DNA of 64,000 bases from Gibbula magus (taxonomy: Eukaryota > Mollusca > Gastropoda > Trochida > Trochidae), in assembly GCA_936450465.1 (NCBI GenBank), contig OW388289.1, forward strand, positions 77,798,593 to 77,862,592. Reading direction: 5' to 3'. The notes beneath the pieces are model-generated. The model saw nothing but the letters and a program-made list of their open reading frames with translations. It was not told the origin of the DNA and did no database searches. Positions 24,358 through 34,600 of the stretch are shown piece after piece (position 1 is the first letter of the stretch; each line of letters opens with the position of its first letter). A program made the translations under genes and the position numbers.

Positions 24358-25338
24358 TCAAGTTTGTACCAGGGGGAGAGATTTTACTAATTGAGTCATT
24401 GCTGCAACGCGAGTTTGCAACGGCACTTCCACGTATGCCAAGTAGGCGCTACTCTTCCAGTCCCCAAGAAGCTTTATCCACTCCCCCGGGAGCCCTGCTT
24501 GTAGGGCCCATGAAGCACCCCCACGACGGAAAGAATGACCTGAGAAGAGGTCACCAGAATAGCCTAGAGTAGATAACACAGACTTGAGCCTTGCCAGGAA
24601 CACAGGGTATAGCACCGGTATAAATTTATTGCCTCTCTGCTGAAGGAAAGCTGGTGAACCTACGGGGGTACCCCGACACAGATTAAAAGCCTTTAAGAGA
24701 GCTGACACAGCACACAGTGGGTGTCCCGGGAGGAACGGGAGGGGGAGCTGAAGCACGCGCTCTTTGAATTGTATGGTTTTCGTATGTCTAACTAACATAA
24801 TAACCCCCCAGTTGTAGAAGGTGAAGTCGGAGCGTTGTGGGTGTCGCAGGGGGTGGTAGTCTGAAGGGCTCATCGGAAGCAGATTCGACTTTCGAAGCAA
24901 GGAGTAGAACGCTGTAAGGCAGATAGCCCAGAACACAATATCTTCTTCCGTGTCCATCCTCAAACGTTGGTATATCTGAAGGAGGATGGTAGGTGTAATA
25001 GGCAGCTTTCGGTTTTGTTGGTCCCCTTTTACCCGTTTTATTCCCCTCAGTGTTGACTGCAGCAAATAGTTTCCCTCCGTCGGACTGGGAACCCCGCATT
25101 CTCTATGCAATAGTTGTACTATATTCAGATATTGTCTCACTGAGGAGTATTTCAGTGATCTCGCCAGGAAGGTAGCATATCTGGCCACTATGATTGGCGA
25201 TGCTGGTACTGGTTGGTAACCAAGAGCCATGCAGAACTTGAAATAGGCCCGTCTATGTGTAGCATATGTCCTTTGCGTGCTTTCAGCGAAGTTGGAAGCT
25301 CTAAACTCTGCTAACTCAGCATCCAGTTCTTTTTCCAT
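24358..25338 (-). CDS. Tyrosine recombinase of the YR retrotransposon (326 aa)
   Basis: Integrates the circular DNA copy by site-specific recombination, in place of a DDE integrase. The N-terminal half is a SAM-like core-binding domain (STQRTYATHRRAYFKFC). The catalytic half, numbered from the ATG at 25338, has Arg149 (LLRKSNL), Lys187 (RHTKT), the H-x-x-R pair His268/Arg271 (GHSFRRGG), Trp294 (GDWKSS) and a nucleophile candidate Tyr302 (AYLAYVE). All expected residues are present. The ATG overlaps the end of the RT frame by 28 bases, so translation could be by termination-reinitiation. No slippery heptamer was seen here. Confidence 0.92.
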   Translation of the reverse strand: MEKELDAELAEFRASNFAESTQRTYATHRRAYFKFCMALGYQPVPASPIIVARYATFLARSLKYSSVRQYLNIVQLLHRECGVPSPTEGNYLLQSTLRGIKRVKGDQQNRKLPITPTILLQIYQRLRMDTEEDIVFWAICLTAFYSLLRKSNLLPMSPSDYHPLRHPQRSDFTFYNWGVIMLVRHTKTIQFKERVLQLPLPFLPGHPLCAVSALLKAFNLCRGTPVGSPAFLQQRGNKFIPVLYPVFLARLKSVLSTLGYSGDLFSGHSFRRGGASWALQAGLPGEWIKLLGDWKSSAYLAYVEVPLQTRVAAMTQLVKSLPLVQT

Positions 25339-27077
25339 GTCCACGCTCCTACCTGTCGAATTAAAAGGAACAGTGTTTTTGAGGACATGTGGCGAGAGAG
25401 CATACTGGAAGGAAATACAGTGTGGAGACCTTGTAAACCTAACATCATGGAGCCTACAGTAAATATATTAGTAGCACTATGCAGTCGAGATAACATGTCT
25501 GCCACCGTGTTGAGACACCCTGGTAAATGCACAGCTATGACGTAAAAGTTATAAATTGACGACAACCAGAACAGTTCTCGTAATGCCCTCATTGTATTAG
25601 GGTTTTTCGAAGTCCCCTTATTAAGGGCTGCTTTGGCCGTCATACTGTCTGTATAGATGAACACTCTCTGATTGCACCATAGGGGTGCCCATCTTCGAGC
25701 TGAGTATAACACTGCCAGTATTTCCTTGTTATTTATGTGGAGGTCAGCTGCCTGTGGGAAGTCTTGTGTGAAGTTTACATAGAACCAATCCCCTTTTATT
25801 GCCCCCGCACAGCCATCGTTGCATGCGTCTGTATGAAGTGTGACTGCCTGCTTGTCATCCAAAAAGAAGGATTTGCCATTAAAATACTCGAGGAATCGTT
25901 GCCACCACACAAGGTCACGATGGAATTCATCCCCGAGTACTGCTTTGTGCTCTGCCTGCTTTAAATTTGCCATAGTATCGATAATTCTCCGGAGGTAACA
26001 CCTACCGCCACGGACCACAGTACTAGCAAAGTTTAATTTTCCTGCCAACGATTGGAGCTGTCGTTTTGTAGCGCGCTTTTTTCTTGAAAACCTTTCCAAG
26101 AGTTGCTTTAGTTCTGCTATTTTGGCTGCTGGAAGTTCCATAGTGAGATCTGTAGAACTGAGAACGATGCCGAGGAATGTAATAACTTGAGTTGGATCAA
26201 CCACTTTGTTCCAATTAATAGAGAAGCCCAGTTTTCTTAAGAGCTGCAGTAGACAATTGAGAGCTAATCGACATTGTTCCTTTGATTCCCCCACCACTAA
26301 AAAGTCATCAAGGTACACAACTAGGGCTCCGAATCCTCTACGTGCCATCATGCGTCGGACTGCTTGGGTTATTCTGTGGAAGATGCCAGGTGCTGCTTTA
26401 CTGCCGAAACATAACTTAGTGTCAAAAAGATAGGTAGCCTTTTTGGAACCTAAAAATTTCCATTTTAAACCTGTCGCTGGATAACAGTCCGGATGTAAAG
26501 GGACTGATCTGTAGGCTGCCTTTAGATCCACCTTCGCCAAGAAGTACCCTGCTTTAACCAGTCTAGCAGCGTCGTGCACTGACTGAAATCTCTGTTTACT
26601 AATATCAACGTGGTCATTAACAGCCTTACCTGGCGGTCGGGAGCAGTCATGTATAAGCCTGATGTCACTGGAATCCTGTTTAGGAATTGCCCCTAGCGCA
26701 CTAACAATCCGCGGTTTCACATCAGACACAACATAGTTACCCTCCTTTATTTCCGCCAGAATCTGTTCCTCTACCCTACCACGATGTTCTTTGCATGTAG
26801 CCGAGTCATAATTATGTATTTCAACATCCTCAAATTCCGATTTTTCATCCACAATTCTAAATCCCTCTGCTATCCCATTTAAGATGAATTCCTTATCTGC
26901 ATCGTTCTCTAGTTCCACAGACCATGCCTTGAATGCTGCTGTTAATCTGTTGGTGTGAAATTTGTGGTCCGTGGGGTCTACTGGTTTTTTGATTCCCGTG
27001 GGTGGTGAAGCTGGGAGTGTGACTCTCCGCACTGTAGACAGACATGCTGGAATCGGCACCCCTGGCCAAACTTGCAC
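25311..27077 (-). CDS. Reverse transcriptase-RNase H frame of the YR retrotransposon
   Basis: Copies element RNA to DNA and degrades the RNA strand. The open frame spans 588 codons. RT motifs: RLIHDCSRP at 140-148, catalytic Asp184 in KVDLKAAYR, and YLDD at 255-258. RNase H follows with Asp417 (LHTDACNDG), Glu452, Asp477 (YTDS) and Asp527 (VADMLSR). No early AUG exists; the first Met suited to initiation lies inside the RT domain. The frame is -1 relative to Gag, and A AAA AAC at 26984-26990 fits a Gag-Pol frameshift, so the true pol portion would begin near residue 30. No methyltransferase domain was seen after residue 535. Confidence 0.9.
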   Translation of the reverse strand: MQVWPGVPIPACLSTVRRVTLPASPPTGIKKPVDPTDHKFHTNRLTAAFKAWSVELENDADKEFILNGIAEGFRIVDEKSEFEDVEIHNYDSATCKEHRGRVEEQILAEIKEGNYVVSDVKPRIVSALGAIPKQDSSDIRLIHDCSRPPGKAVNDHVDISKQRFQSVHDAARLVKAGYFLAKVDLKAAYRSVPLHPDCYPATGLKWKFLGSKKATYLFDTKLCFGSKAAPGIFHRITQAVRRMMARRGFGALVVYLDDFLVVGESKEQCRLALNCLLQLLRKLGFSINWNKVVDPTQVITFLGIVLSSTDLTMELPAAKIAELKQLLERFSRKKRATKRQLQSLAGKLNFASTVVRGGRCYLRRIIDTMANLKQAEHKAVLGDEFHRDLVWWQRFLEYFNGKSFFLDDKQAVTLHTDACNDGCAGAIKGDWFYVNFTQDFPQAADLHINNKEILAVLYSARRWAPLWCNQRVFIYTDSMTAKAALNKGTSKNPNTMRALRELFWLSSIYNFYVIAVHLPGCLNTVADMLSRLHSATNIFTVGSMMLGLQGLHTVFPSSMLSRHMSSKTLFLLIRQVGAWTWKKNWMLS

Positions 27078-27976
27078 CCCTGCTGGTTAGTGTTAAATAA
27101 CAAGCACACCTCCCGTCCACGCTGTTGTCGCCTCCCTGGGTGGTAGGATGATGCGACCTGGTGTGGGCGGGTGGAAGACCCGCTGCTGACGGTTTTAGGT
27201 CTCAACATTACAGTTGAGAGATGTTGAGAATCAGCTCCCCAGGGGAACTGGTAATTTGCCTGTAGATGTCTATACTCCTGGTCGTACATAAGGACACTGA
27301 CCCAGTCATAATGGGCTGCCAGTTCAAACACTTTGACGGAGTATGCCATGTATTGGGCCACTTCAGTTCCTGACAAAGCATTCCTTCTCATGAGTTCATG
27401 CATAATTCTGAAATTTGCTGCACCCCACTGATCTATATTAACGTTCTGTAGATTGGGACGCTTCGGGCCTATTTGGAGCACCAGGCGCGAGCCGTTTTCA
27501 GTGGAAACAACCTGCTCCGTTTTTGCGGTTAAGGATGGTTTTATAAAGTCCACAATTTCCAAAGGTTTCTCACCTGTTTTTACTTTGAGAAACACTGCCG
27601 GGTCCTGGTCAATCCGGGGCAAGGCAGATGGGGCCATTGGTGGGATTTGTTGTTGGGGATCCAAGGCGTCATATGAAGCTCCAGATGACAGTGCCTCCAT
27701 ATTGGCGATGGCCTGTGAGAGATTGGTTGTTTGGTCCTGGATCGCCTGCTGGACCTTGTTCTCCACTTTCCCTTGTAGAGATGCCACTGCTCCTTTCAGG
27801 GCCAAACTCTGTCCAAGACTTATGTCGAAAGTCTCGATGTGGCTGTCTTGGAGGTACTGGAGAGACACAAAATCTAATTCATTCTCTTCTAACTTTAGAA
27901 TGGTCGTCTCAGAGAGACCCATGCCTTTTGCCCATGTCGCAAAGTTCAACTGAACTGTTTCTTCTTGTGCAGCCAT
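26978..27976 (-). CDS. gag: Gag-like protein of the YR retrotransposon (332 aa)
   Basis: Probable nucleic-acid-binding structural protein. The start chosen is the ATG at 27976 (MAAQEETVQLNF), just inside repeat A1; the frame is open further upstream but runs into the repeat. The N-terminal 60 residues look helical, possibly SAM-like, followed by an Ala/Gln-rich helical stretch. Near the C-terminus is a CCCH finger (Cys291, Cys301, Cys307, His311), followed directly by a C-x2-C-x3-H-type cluster (Cys313, Cys316, His320, His324/325). The frame ends at TAG 26978-26980, 3 bases after a slippery heptamer that leads into the RT frame. Confidence 0.85.
   Translation of the reverse strand: MAAQEETVQLNFATWAKGMGLSETTILKLEENELDFVSLQYLQDSHIETFDISLGQSLALKGAVASLQGKVENKVQQAIQDQTTNLSQAIANMEALSSGASYDALDPQQQIPPMAPSALPRIDQDPAVFLKVKTGEKPLEIVDFIKPSLTAKTEQVVSTENGSRLVLQIGPKRPNLQNVNIDQWGAANFRIMHELMRRNALSGTEVAQYMAYSVKVFELAAHYDWVSVLMYDQEYRHLQANYQFPWGADSQHLSTVMLRPKTVSSGSSTRPHQVASSYHPGRRQQRGREVCLLFNTNQQGCKFGQGCRFQHVCLQCGESHSQLHHPRESKNQ
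26984..26990 (-). promoter_or_regulatory. -1 ribosomal frameshift heptamer A AAA AAC
   Basis: In the Gag frame the codons read TCA AAA AAC CAG TAG, which places A AAA AAC exactly as X XXY YYZ. A -1 slip gives KKPVDPTD and continues into the RT frame. The Gag stop follows after one codon. A downstream stem or pseudoknot was not tested. Confidence 0.75.
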
Positions 27977-27991
27977 ATCAAACTTTAAATA

Positions 27992-28297
27992 AACTGAAAA
28001 ATTACTAATGCTGCCGGCAAGGGGTCCCAGAGAAGAGTGAGCGGGGAGCCGAACCGAGAGCACGTCGGCACCCTAGGGGGACCCCCATTGGTCAGTATTT
28101 TCCCGCCACAGCCATTAACCCCCCGAACATGCGGGTTCCATAGCGATTCCTGAGCCCTGGTAATGGTACGCTTGACCCAGACAGGGGTCTGTAAAGTAAT
28201 GGGTCACTGAAAATGAAAACATTGGGGAGAGACATAGTCGCCAGATAGCGCATTGAACGGTAATTTAAACAGTAATTAACAAAGTAATTTCAGACTT
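27992..28297 (-). repeat. Split direct repeat A1 (5' end of YR element)
   Basis: 306 bp, identical by eye to A2 at 23801-24106. GC-richer than its surroundings. It forms the upstream end of the element and probably holds its promoter and 5' UTR. Confidence 0.9.
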
Positions 28298-29970
28298 TAC
28301 TTGCACCTTTCAAACCATTCATAAGCCAGTAAACAAACAAATTATGAGATCTATTTCTCAAATAAGTGCTAGTGATTTGTGAAATTAATGTTCACAGTGC
28401 CTGTGAAAAATATTTGTTTTAAACTTTATATATATGTTATGATAGTTAAAAGAACAAAACAGTTATTCATTATAACTGTGAAATGTGTGCCTGTTAGGTT
28501 AGGTGTAATAACGCCTACACACATTTTTGTTTTAACTGTAGGCATTAGTCCACAAAATAACGGGTCATTCCACTTTGATGAAAGGTTGAAGGATGTAAAA
28601 ATCAGAACCACTGGTGCATAAACTTGTTTGTTTAAGATTGTAGGCGATCGTCCCTGTAGGCGTTAGTAGACTCCACCGCCTGTTACTATTAATTATTAAC
28701 TAGTATCCTAATGTAGAAGTTTTCGCATTTTAATCAGACTAGTCCATTCTTACTTGAGGTAATGACCATGTGCAGTGGACCCTGAACTGTGTCGTTATAG
28801 TCTGTAGAAGTTTTGGCTTGTAGACTTTTTGGAAGGTTACCTCTGCCAATACTCAGCAAGCGTAACGAGACCGAGTGTCGATGTGTATTGTTACTGTTTA
28901 TTTGCAACCTGAGCAATACACATATTTAAATAGAATGTAGACATCATAATTAAAGAACTGTATATTTGCACTGTGAGCAATACAAGTACAATATAACGTA
29001 GGGACTGGAAATATGTATACATTCCTGCTTGTTCCTCATAAGAGATGCCTTGATTTCTGATTTCCATATGGTAACAGAAATATTGTTGTTTGGCACATGA
29101 GACGTATCCAATAGTTTGAGTACAACGACAATAGTTATTGTTGTTAAAATTGAGAATCATCAGCATTTCATTCATAGTCTTTGTTTGTATTGGTTGAAAA
29201 CCTTAGAGACACTTATAAAAAAAAAAAAAAATTCTTAGAAATTAAAGTGATAAGGAAGTACCGATTCTATGGATACACACTTCTTTATTGCAATAAATGT
29301 TGACAATTTATTGCAAAAATGAAGTTGATTATCAATAGAACGTGTTCTTCGTCTATTCTTCAGTATACAGGTATTATGTAACACTTTCCAACATTTACAA
29401 TGAGTTATAAAATTATTGAGAGAAAATTTACTTTAGTTTGACAAATTGTGGTCAATTAATGAATACGATAGCCCGACCATGATGTTATATTTACCTGAGT
29501 GGCTCGTAAAATCTTACTCTATCTGCAGACTTTCTAATGTATTCCACTTCAGTGCATATATTGTGCATTGTATAAACATACACGAAAACCGGCATGAGGC
29601 TATGGCTCTTCCTGTATATTAAATGCGCTATAGCACTTTTTTGCATGTTATTTTCTCAAATTTAGCATTTATTATTGATGTTTGTACAATATATTGTTAC
29701 GTTAGTGGGTACAACATCTCATTACACGACCCGATAATCCGTATCCATAGCAAACGGTTATCCGTATTCGATGAAAATGGTACGACGTATAAAGCGACAG
29801 TGGTGTGGAACTCTTCAGTGTGAGAGGTAGATTTGAAGGTCTCATGAGAATTTCAGATTTTATACAGTATGATGGCTGACCATTCCATCATTGAACCATA
29901 TTTAAAACTCTACTCTGAGTGTTTAGGTATCGCTACATCAGTCAGATCACTTGAACAACCTTCGAACGAC

Positions 29971-29996
29971 CATTTTAATGTGAACACATTAAAATG
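29971..29996. repeat. Perfect 12-bp-arm hairpin
   Basis: CATTTTAATGTG, AA, CACATTAAAATG. Arms match perfectly with a 2-base loop. It is isolated in AT-rich DNA, 18 bases before a dispersed repeat. Confidence 0.7.
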
Positions 29997-30013
29997 ACCG
30001 CCCGATGGAAAAT

Positions 30014-30075
30014 ACACTCGTATGGCTTAACCAAGCCATGTACGTTCATTTTGTAACTCTTTGTATTGTTTCAGG
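30014..30075 (+). repeat. Short dispersed repeat (inverse copy at about 62150-62205)
   Basis: TATGGCTTAACC, CCATGTAC, TTC and AACTCTTT-TATTG blocks occur in the same order here and on the minus strand near 62150-62205. Probably remnants of one small element. Confidence 0.55.
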
Positions 30076-30891
30076 AGTTTATGTAGCCATTGTTTACACT
30101 TATTTATATTTGTGTGAGAGCACTTCATTTCAGTTACAAAACGTGCTACAGCTCCTTTAAATTCAGTGTATGTCTTGCGGTGAATGAATACAATCTGTTA
30201 TTGTGCAGTTGCATCAACACATCCACTGTATTTGCGTATGGCTATATATCTCTAGATTCGAAGCATGGTCTTAAAGTAAGAAGCGCTCGTAAAATATTGC
30301 TTAGACTGTTAAAAACTCTGACATGGTTTATTATTTATGATGGTATATATGGTATATAATGGACGAGAACACTCATTACTGTGAAGTAGGATTTGCTGCA
30401 GGGGGTCTTTAATATGGTCAGAGGGTCATTGTTGGAGCGAGCACATACATGCACTTTTGTTGCAATGTGCACCTTCAGAAACGTTCTTTGTAAACAATAA
30501 ATACTTTTGCCACGCCTTGTCAGTTCAGAATAAAGGCTTCAAAGCTTCAAAAGTGCAAGTTTCCTTCACTCATATTGGTATAATGCTTACTTCGTAGATT
30601 AGACCTTTCAGATAGGTCTTTCGTTTCAAAGTTTACAAAATATTATCATCGACGAGCGTATGATAATGTGTCCAAATATGCAAGAGAGTTCTGGCAGCAT
30701 GTTATGTTTTTTCCAGTATTATTAACATTGAAGCTTATTAAACAGTGATCTTTAAAAGTAAGTAATAAGGCGAGGAAACTCAACAACACTACACTGAAGT
30801 GATTATATCTTGATCCTCGACAGCTTCCAACCTCCTAGATGTAAGCAACCTTCAAACACAAACTGGGGGACAAATAAACACTTTATTTGCT

Positions 30892-30897
30892 TGCCAC
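30892..30897 (-). terminator. Candidate poly(A) signal of NR2E3
   Basis: AATAAA on the minus strand about 580 bases after the NR2E3 stop, followed downstream by a T/G-rich run (TGTTTATTTGT). No closer AATAAA was noticed, but the region is AT-rich and such hexamers occur by chance. Confidence 0.3.
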
Positions 30898-31475
30898 GAG
30901 ATATACAATTAACAAATGTAAAATAAACAAAATTCTATTATTTCTTCTATATTTACATTATACAAGATATCCACCATCATGAAATAACATCGACATGTGT
31001 GAACAAGAGAAGGACGTCCTCAATAAATATATGGGAGATATGTACATTGCAGGAAGACGATCGTGGAGAACACTACAGAGCACTAGGACTGGGGGAAATA
31101 TCATCTTCATTTCTCACCATGACGGATTGACAGCTATGTACATGCTATATACATTGAAAAAAATCACGGACGTGAAAATCTTATTGTTGTAATGAAGTGA
31201 GATATTGCACAAGGCCCAATTACGCCAACTTCTACATGGTAATATCGTAATATGGCCTACAAAAATGTATAAAAGTAACATTTTGATAAAATACACGTCC
31301 TTATACACAGTTTGTAGGCGAATCAGATGTTACGAGTGTACATTATAAAACAGCGTAATGTAATTTGCCATAAACACCGCAAACCGTTGTTGTGACAAAC
31401 AAAGTTACTGTCTTCACTAACAAACGTTCAGTCACGTGATGACTAGACTCGATTGTCATTGGCTTGACCAACTTT

Positions 31476-31608
31476 TCAACTCTTGAACATATCACACAAT
31501 AGTTTTTCCATGGGGGTGTTTCCAATGGTTCTCCCAAAAAACAGTCTTTCAATCCGGTCCGAGGGGACGTAACGTAACGTTGGCAGCAACAACAGCAGTC
31601 GCCCAAAT
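31476..31608 (-). CDS. NR2E3: NR2E3 coding exon 8 (last helices, AF-2, stop)
   Basis: Acceptor gttag at 31609-31613. The spliced frame reads [12 protein letters not shown], then [15 protein letters not shown] and [11 protein letters not shown], and stops at TGA 31476-31478. The last block is the AF-2 activation helix. The unspliced open frame here is in a different phase, so only the splice join reveals this exon. Its exact fit to family length and ending supports an intact gene. Confidence 0.93.
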
Positions 31609-34600
31609 CTAACAACAAAAATATAATATTAAAATATAGATTAAAGAAGGATAGCTCAATAACCCCATCAATCATTTTAAAAAATAATGCATTAGAGCTT
31701 TCCTTTTGTTACAATGGTAAATGACGTGGTGAAAATATTTGTTTACATGTATTACATGTACATATATTTTACCACTAAAGCGTTGACTCGGATGAACGAT
31801 GTTCAATGCAACCTTACACAAATTGTCAGTTTTATGCAACGAGTACTTTAATTATAATATATGGTTCCATCCAAGTGATTTTTAAAAAATGTAATTTAAT
31901 TTAATTTAATTTGATTTCAAATCCCTACTAATGAATCATGGTATTACTGTACCATCCATCAAAACCATATGCTTGAATAGTACTATCACTACATCATCCA
32001 TCATAACCCTATTATTGAATAATGCTATCACTGTATCATCCATCATAACCCTATTATTTAATCATGCTATCACTGTATCATACATCAAAAGTTCATAACC
32101 CTAATGTACCATCTACCATATCCCTATTATTGAATACTGATATCACTGTAGCATCCATCATATCCTTACTATTGAATCATTATATCACTGTATCATCCAT
32201 TATAACCCTATTAATTAATCATGCTATCACTGTATCATCCACCATATGCCTATTGTACCATCTACCATATCCTTACTATTGAAGCATTACATCACTGCAT
32301 CATCCATCATAACCCTATTATCTAATCATGCTATCACTGTATCATACTTCATAAGTTCATAACCCTAATGTACCATCTACCATATCCCTACAACTAAATA
32401 CAGATATCACTGTATCATCCATCATAACTCTATTATTTAATCATGCTATCACTGTATCATCCATCATGTCACTATTATCCAATAATACTATCACTGTATC
32501 ATCCATCATAACCCTATTATTTAATCATGCTATCACTGTATCATCCACCATAACACTTTTATCTGATAATGCTATCACTGTATCATCCATCATAACCCTA
32601 TTGTACCATCTACCGTATCCCTATTATTGAATCCTGCTAGCACTGTACCTGCAGGGCTGGGTTGGATGCTGTGCTCGGATGTGCTGTCCCAACATCACCT
32701 GTGCTTGATCCTGCAAGTTCTCTACCTGCGGGGGGTCCTTGAGACTGCGTACATCTGAAACAGAGAAGGAACAGAGATAAGGAACAGTTTCGTAACGACA
32801 TTTCATTAAGCTACGAAATGACATTTAGCTACAGAATTTAGAAAATACCTAAATATATAGCATTGGTGCATTCCTGATTTCTGAGTATTCTTCAGCATTA
32901 TGATTTCTTAATACCATTTCAGTATGGTTCAATTATGGGTTATATTGATCAATATTGACTGATAATATCACATTTACATAAATCTAAAAGTTTATTTCAC
33001 ATTGTTCACTTATCTCTAGTGCTAATTCCGAAAGACGTGATGTCATAATGATTAAACTTTGACGTCACAATATATATAGTATTGTAGATCAGTAGAATAC
33101 TGTGTAGACTGTATGTGTCATCAACGCGATTCTATTGCTATCGTACTCTGCTTATGTTGTTTAGTGATGAATACACTACTTAAATGGATCCCGTGTAATA
33201 CAAATGCCGTTTCCTAAAACTGGTATTACACGTCGTTTAGTATGATACATGTGACTTAACCTACCGGGTCTGAAGAGTACGATAGCTTTGAGGCACGCAA
33301 ACTCTGCCGGGTCAACTTGGATGGCCTTGAATCTGGCCATGACTTCTTGCAGCACGCGCATGTCCGAGAAGGGGGAGATCTTTCCGTTCTGGGGGTTAGG
33401 GGCGTGGTCGGGTAGCACGAAGAGTGGGCATGCCTCCATCGGCATTGACCACTGAATCGCACACAACAAGAACAGCTCGCTCCACGCTTCCTCCAGTAGT
33501 ATCACCTGGTTAAACATACAATCAGTAAGTATATCATATAATATATCACCTGGTTAAACATACAATCAGTCAGTATATAATATAATATATCACCTGGCAA
33601 ATATATCGAGATTCTTATCAAGAGTTTTTATAATTATTATGTCATGGTGACGTGAGGTCCTGAATCAATGAATCGATGATTGTAGCTATTTTTATTAAAA
33701 AGAAGAGTTCGCGAACTTGCCTTTATTTCACGACTTGAATAATGTGATATATGGTATATCATTATAACATAACCTTTAAGAAAAAAGATTGAATAGGAGT
33801 TCTTATCTCACCTGATCACGGAATGGCAGGTTGGCGAATGACGGGAGATTTTTCGACCATTTCACTGCCATGAAGAGAAGTCGTGCTGAACATTCGTAGA
33901 TCGTTTCCTGTCCCGCCGGATATAGAGTGATTTCTGGGTAAATATGTGCTGGCGGCTGGGGAGGCGGATGACGTTCTTGTTCAACGCTTGTGACGTCAAT
34001 GTTTTCTTCTTGTACTGGAAAATATAACAACAATTTATGAATGCTATCTCAGGAGACGATAGTGGGTTACATGTGTCAAAGATCTTGGTCGGCGCTTTGG
34101 GCGTCAAGTTGTCGTTTGTACTATCAACATAATAGGAATATAGAATTTCATCAACTCTGTTAAATGAACAGATGAACGAGGTTCAAACGCCTTACTAATT
34201 CATTCTCGCATACCCTTCCTTCTTTAATAAAACAATATCAATATGGAAAGTATTATATTTTAAGTTATGGAATCGGAGTTGATGAGTTTGAATACTATAC
34301 TTATGAAAATTTCACTTGCCATGTGTTAACAAAATATGGACCATATTTCTATTTGATAATCAACTGTAGATAGGTTCTGGATAATCTGAATTTCAGATAT
34401 CTTTCAGAAATAAAAACATTATTGAATTTTTAATGACGTATTGTAACAATGCTAAAAAAATTAATGTCGTATTGAAACAATTCTAATATCAAATTGAGTT
34501 ATTATTGATGAATTGTGGTCTGAATAATTGATTTAATTATTGAAAATCTATTGACCTATTTTTATTTGTAATATATGTAGAATACACAAAATATAACAAA

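Larger units (their letters stand above)
23550..28297 (-). mobile_element. Ngaro/PAT-like tyrosine-recombinase retrotransposon, apparently intact
   Basis: A 4.75-kb DIRS-order element. On the minus strand the layout is repeat A1 (28297-27992), Gag, RT-RNase H, tyrosine recombinase, repeat B1 (24297-24105), A2 (24106-23801), a 58-base spacer, and B2 (23742-23550). This is the split-direct-repeat arrangement known from Ngaro and PAT elements, as opposed to the inverted repeats of DIRS1. Both A copies (306 bp) and both B copies (193 bp) look identical, and all three frames are open, so the insertion is recent and the element may still be active. No methyltransferase-like domain was recognised after RNase H, which favours Ngaro-like. 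No target-site duplication is evident, as expected for recombinase-mediated insertion. Confidence 0.9.
28298..30891. other. Spacer between YR element and NR2E3 3' end
   Basis: Short featureless frames only. Contains an A-run at 29217-29231, a 26-base palindromic hairpin at 29971-29996, and a small dispersed repeat at 30014-30075. Confidence 0.4.

Noticed and set aside
31343..31675. 110-codon minus-strand frame covering NR2E3 exon 8
   Set aside because: It is out of phase with the exon; the spliced frame gives the conserved AF-2 ending instead.
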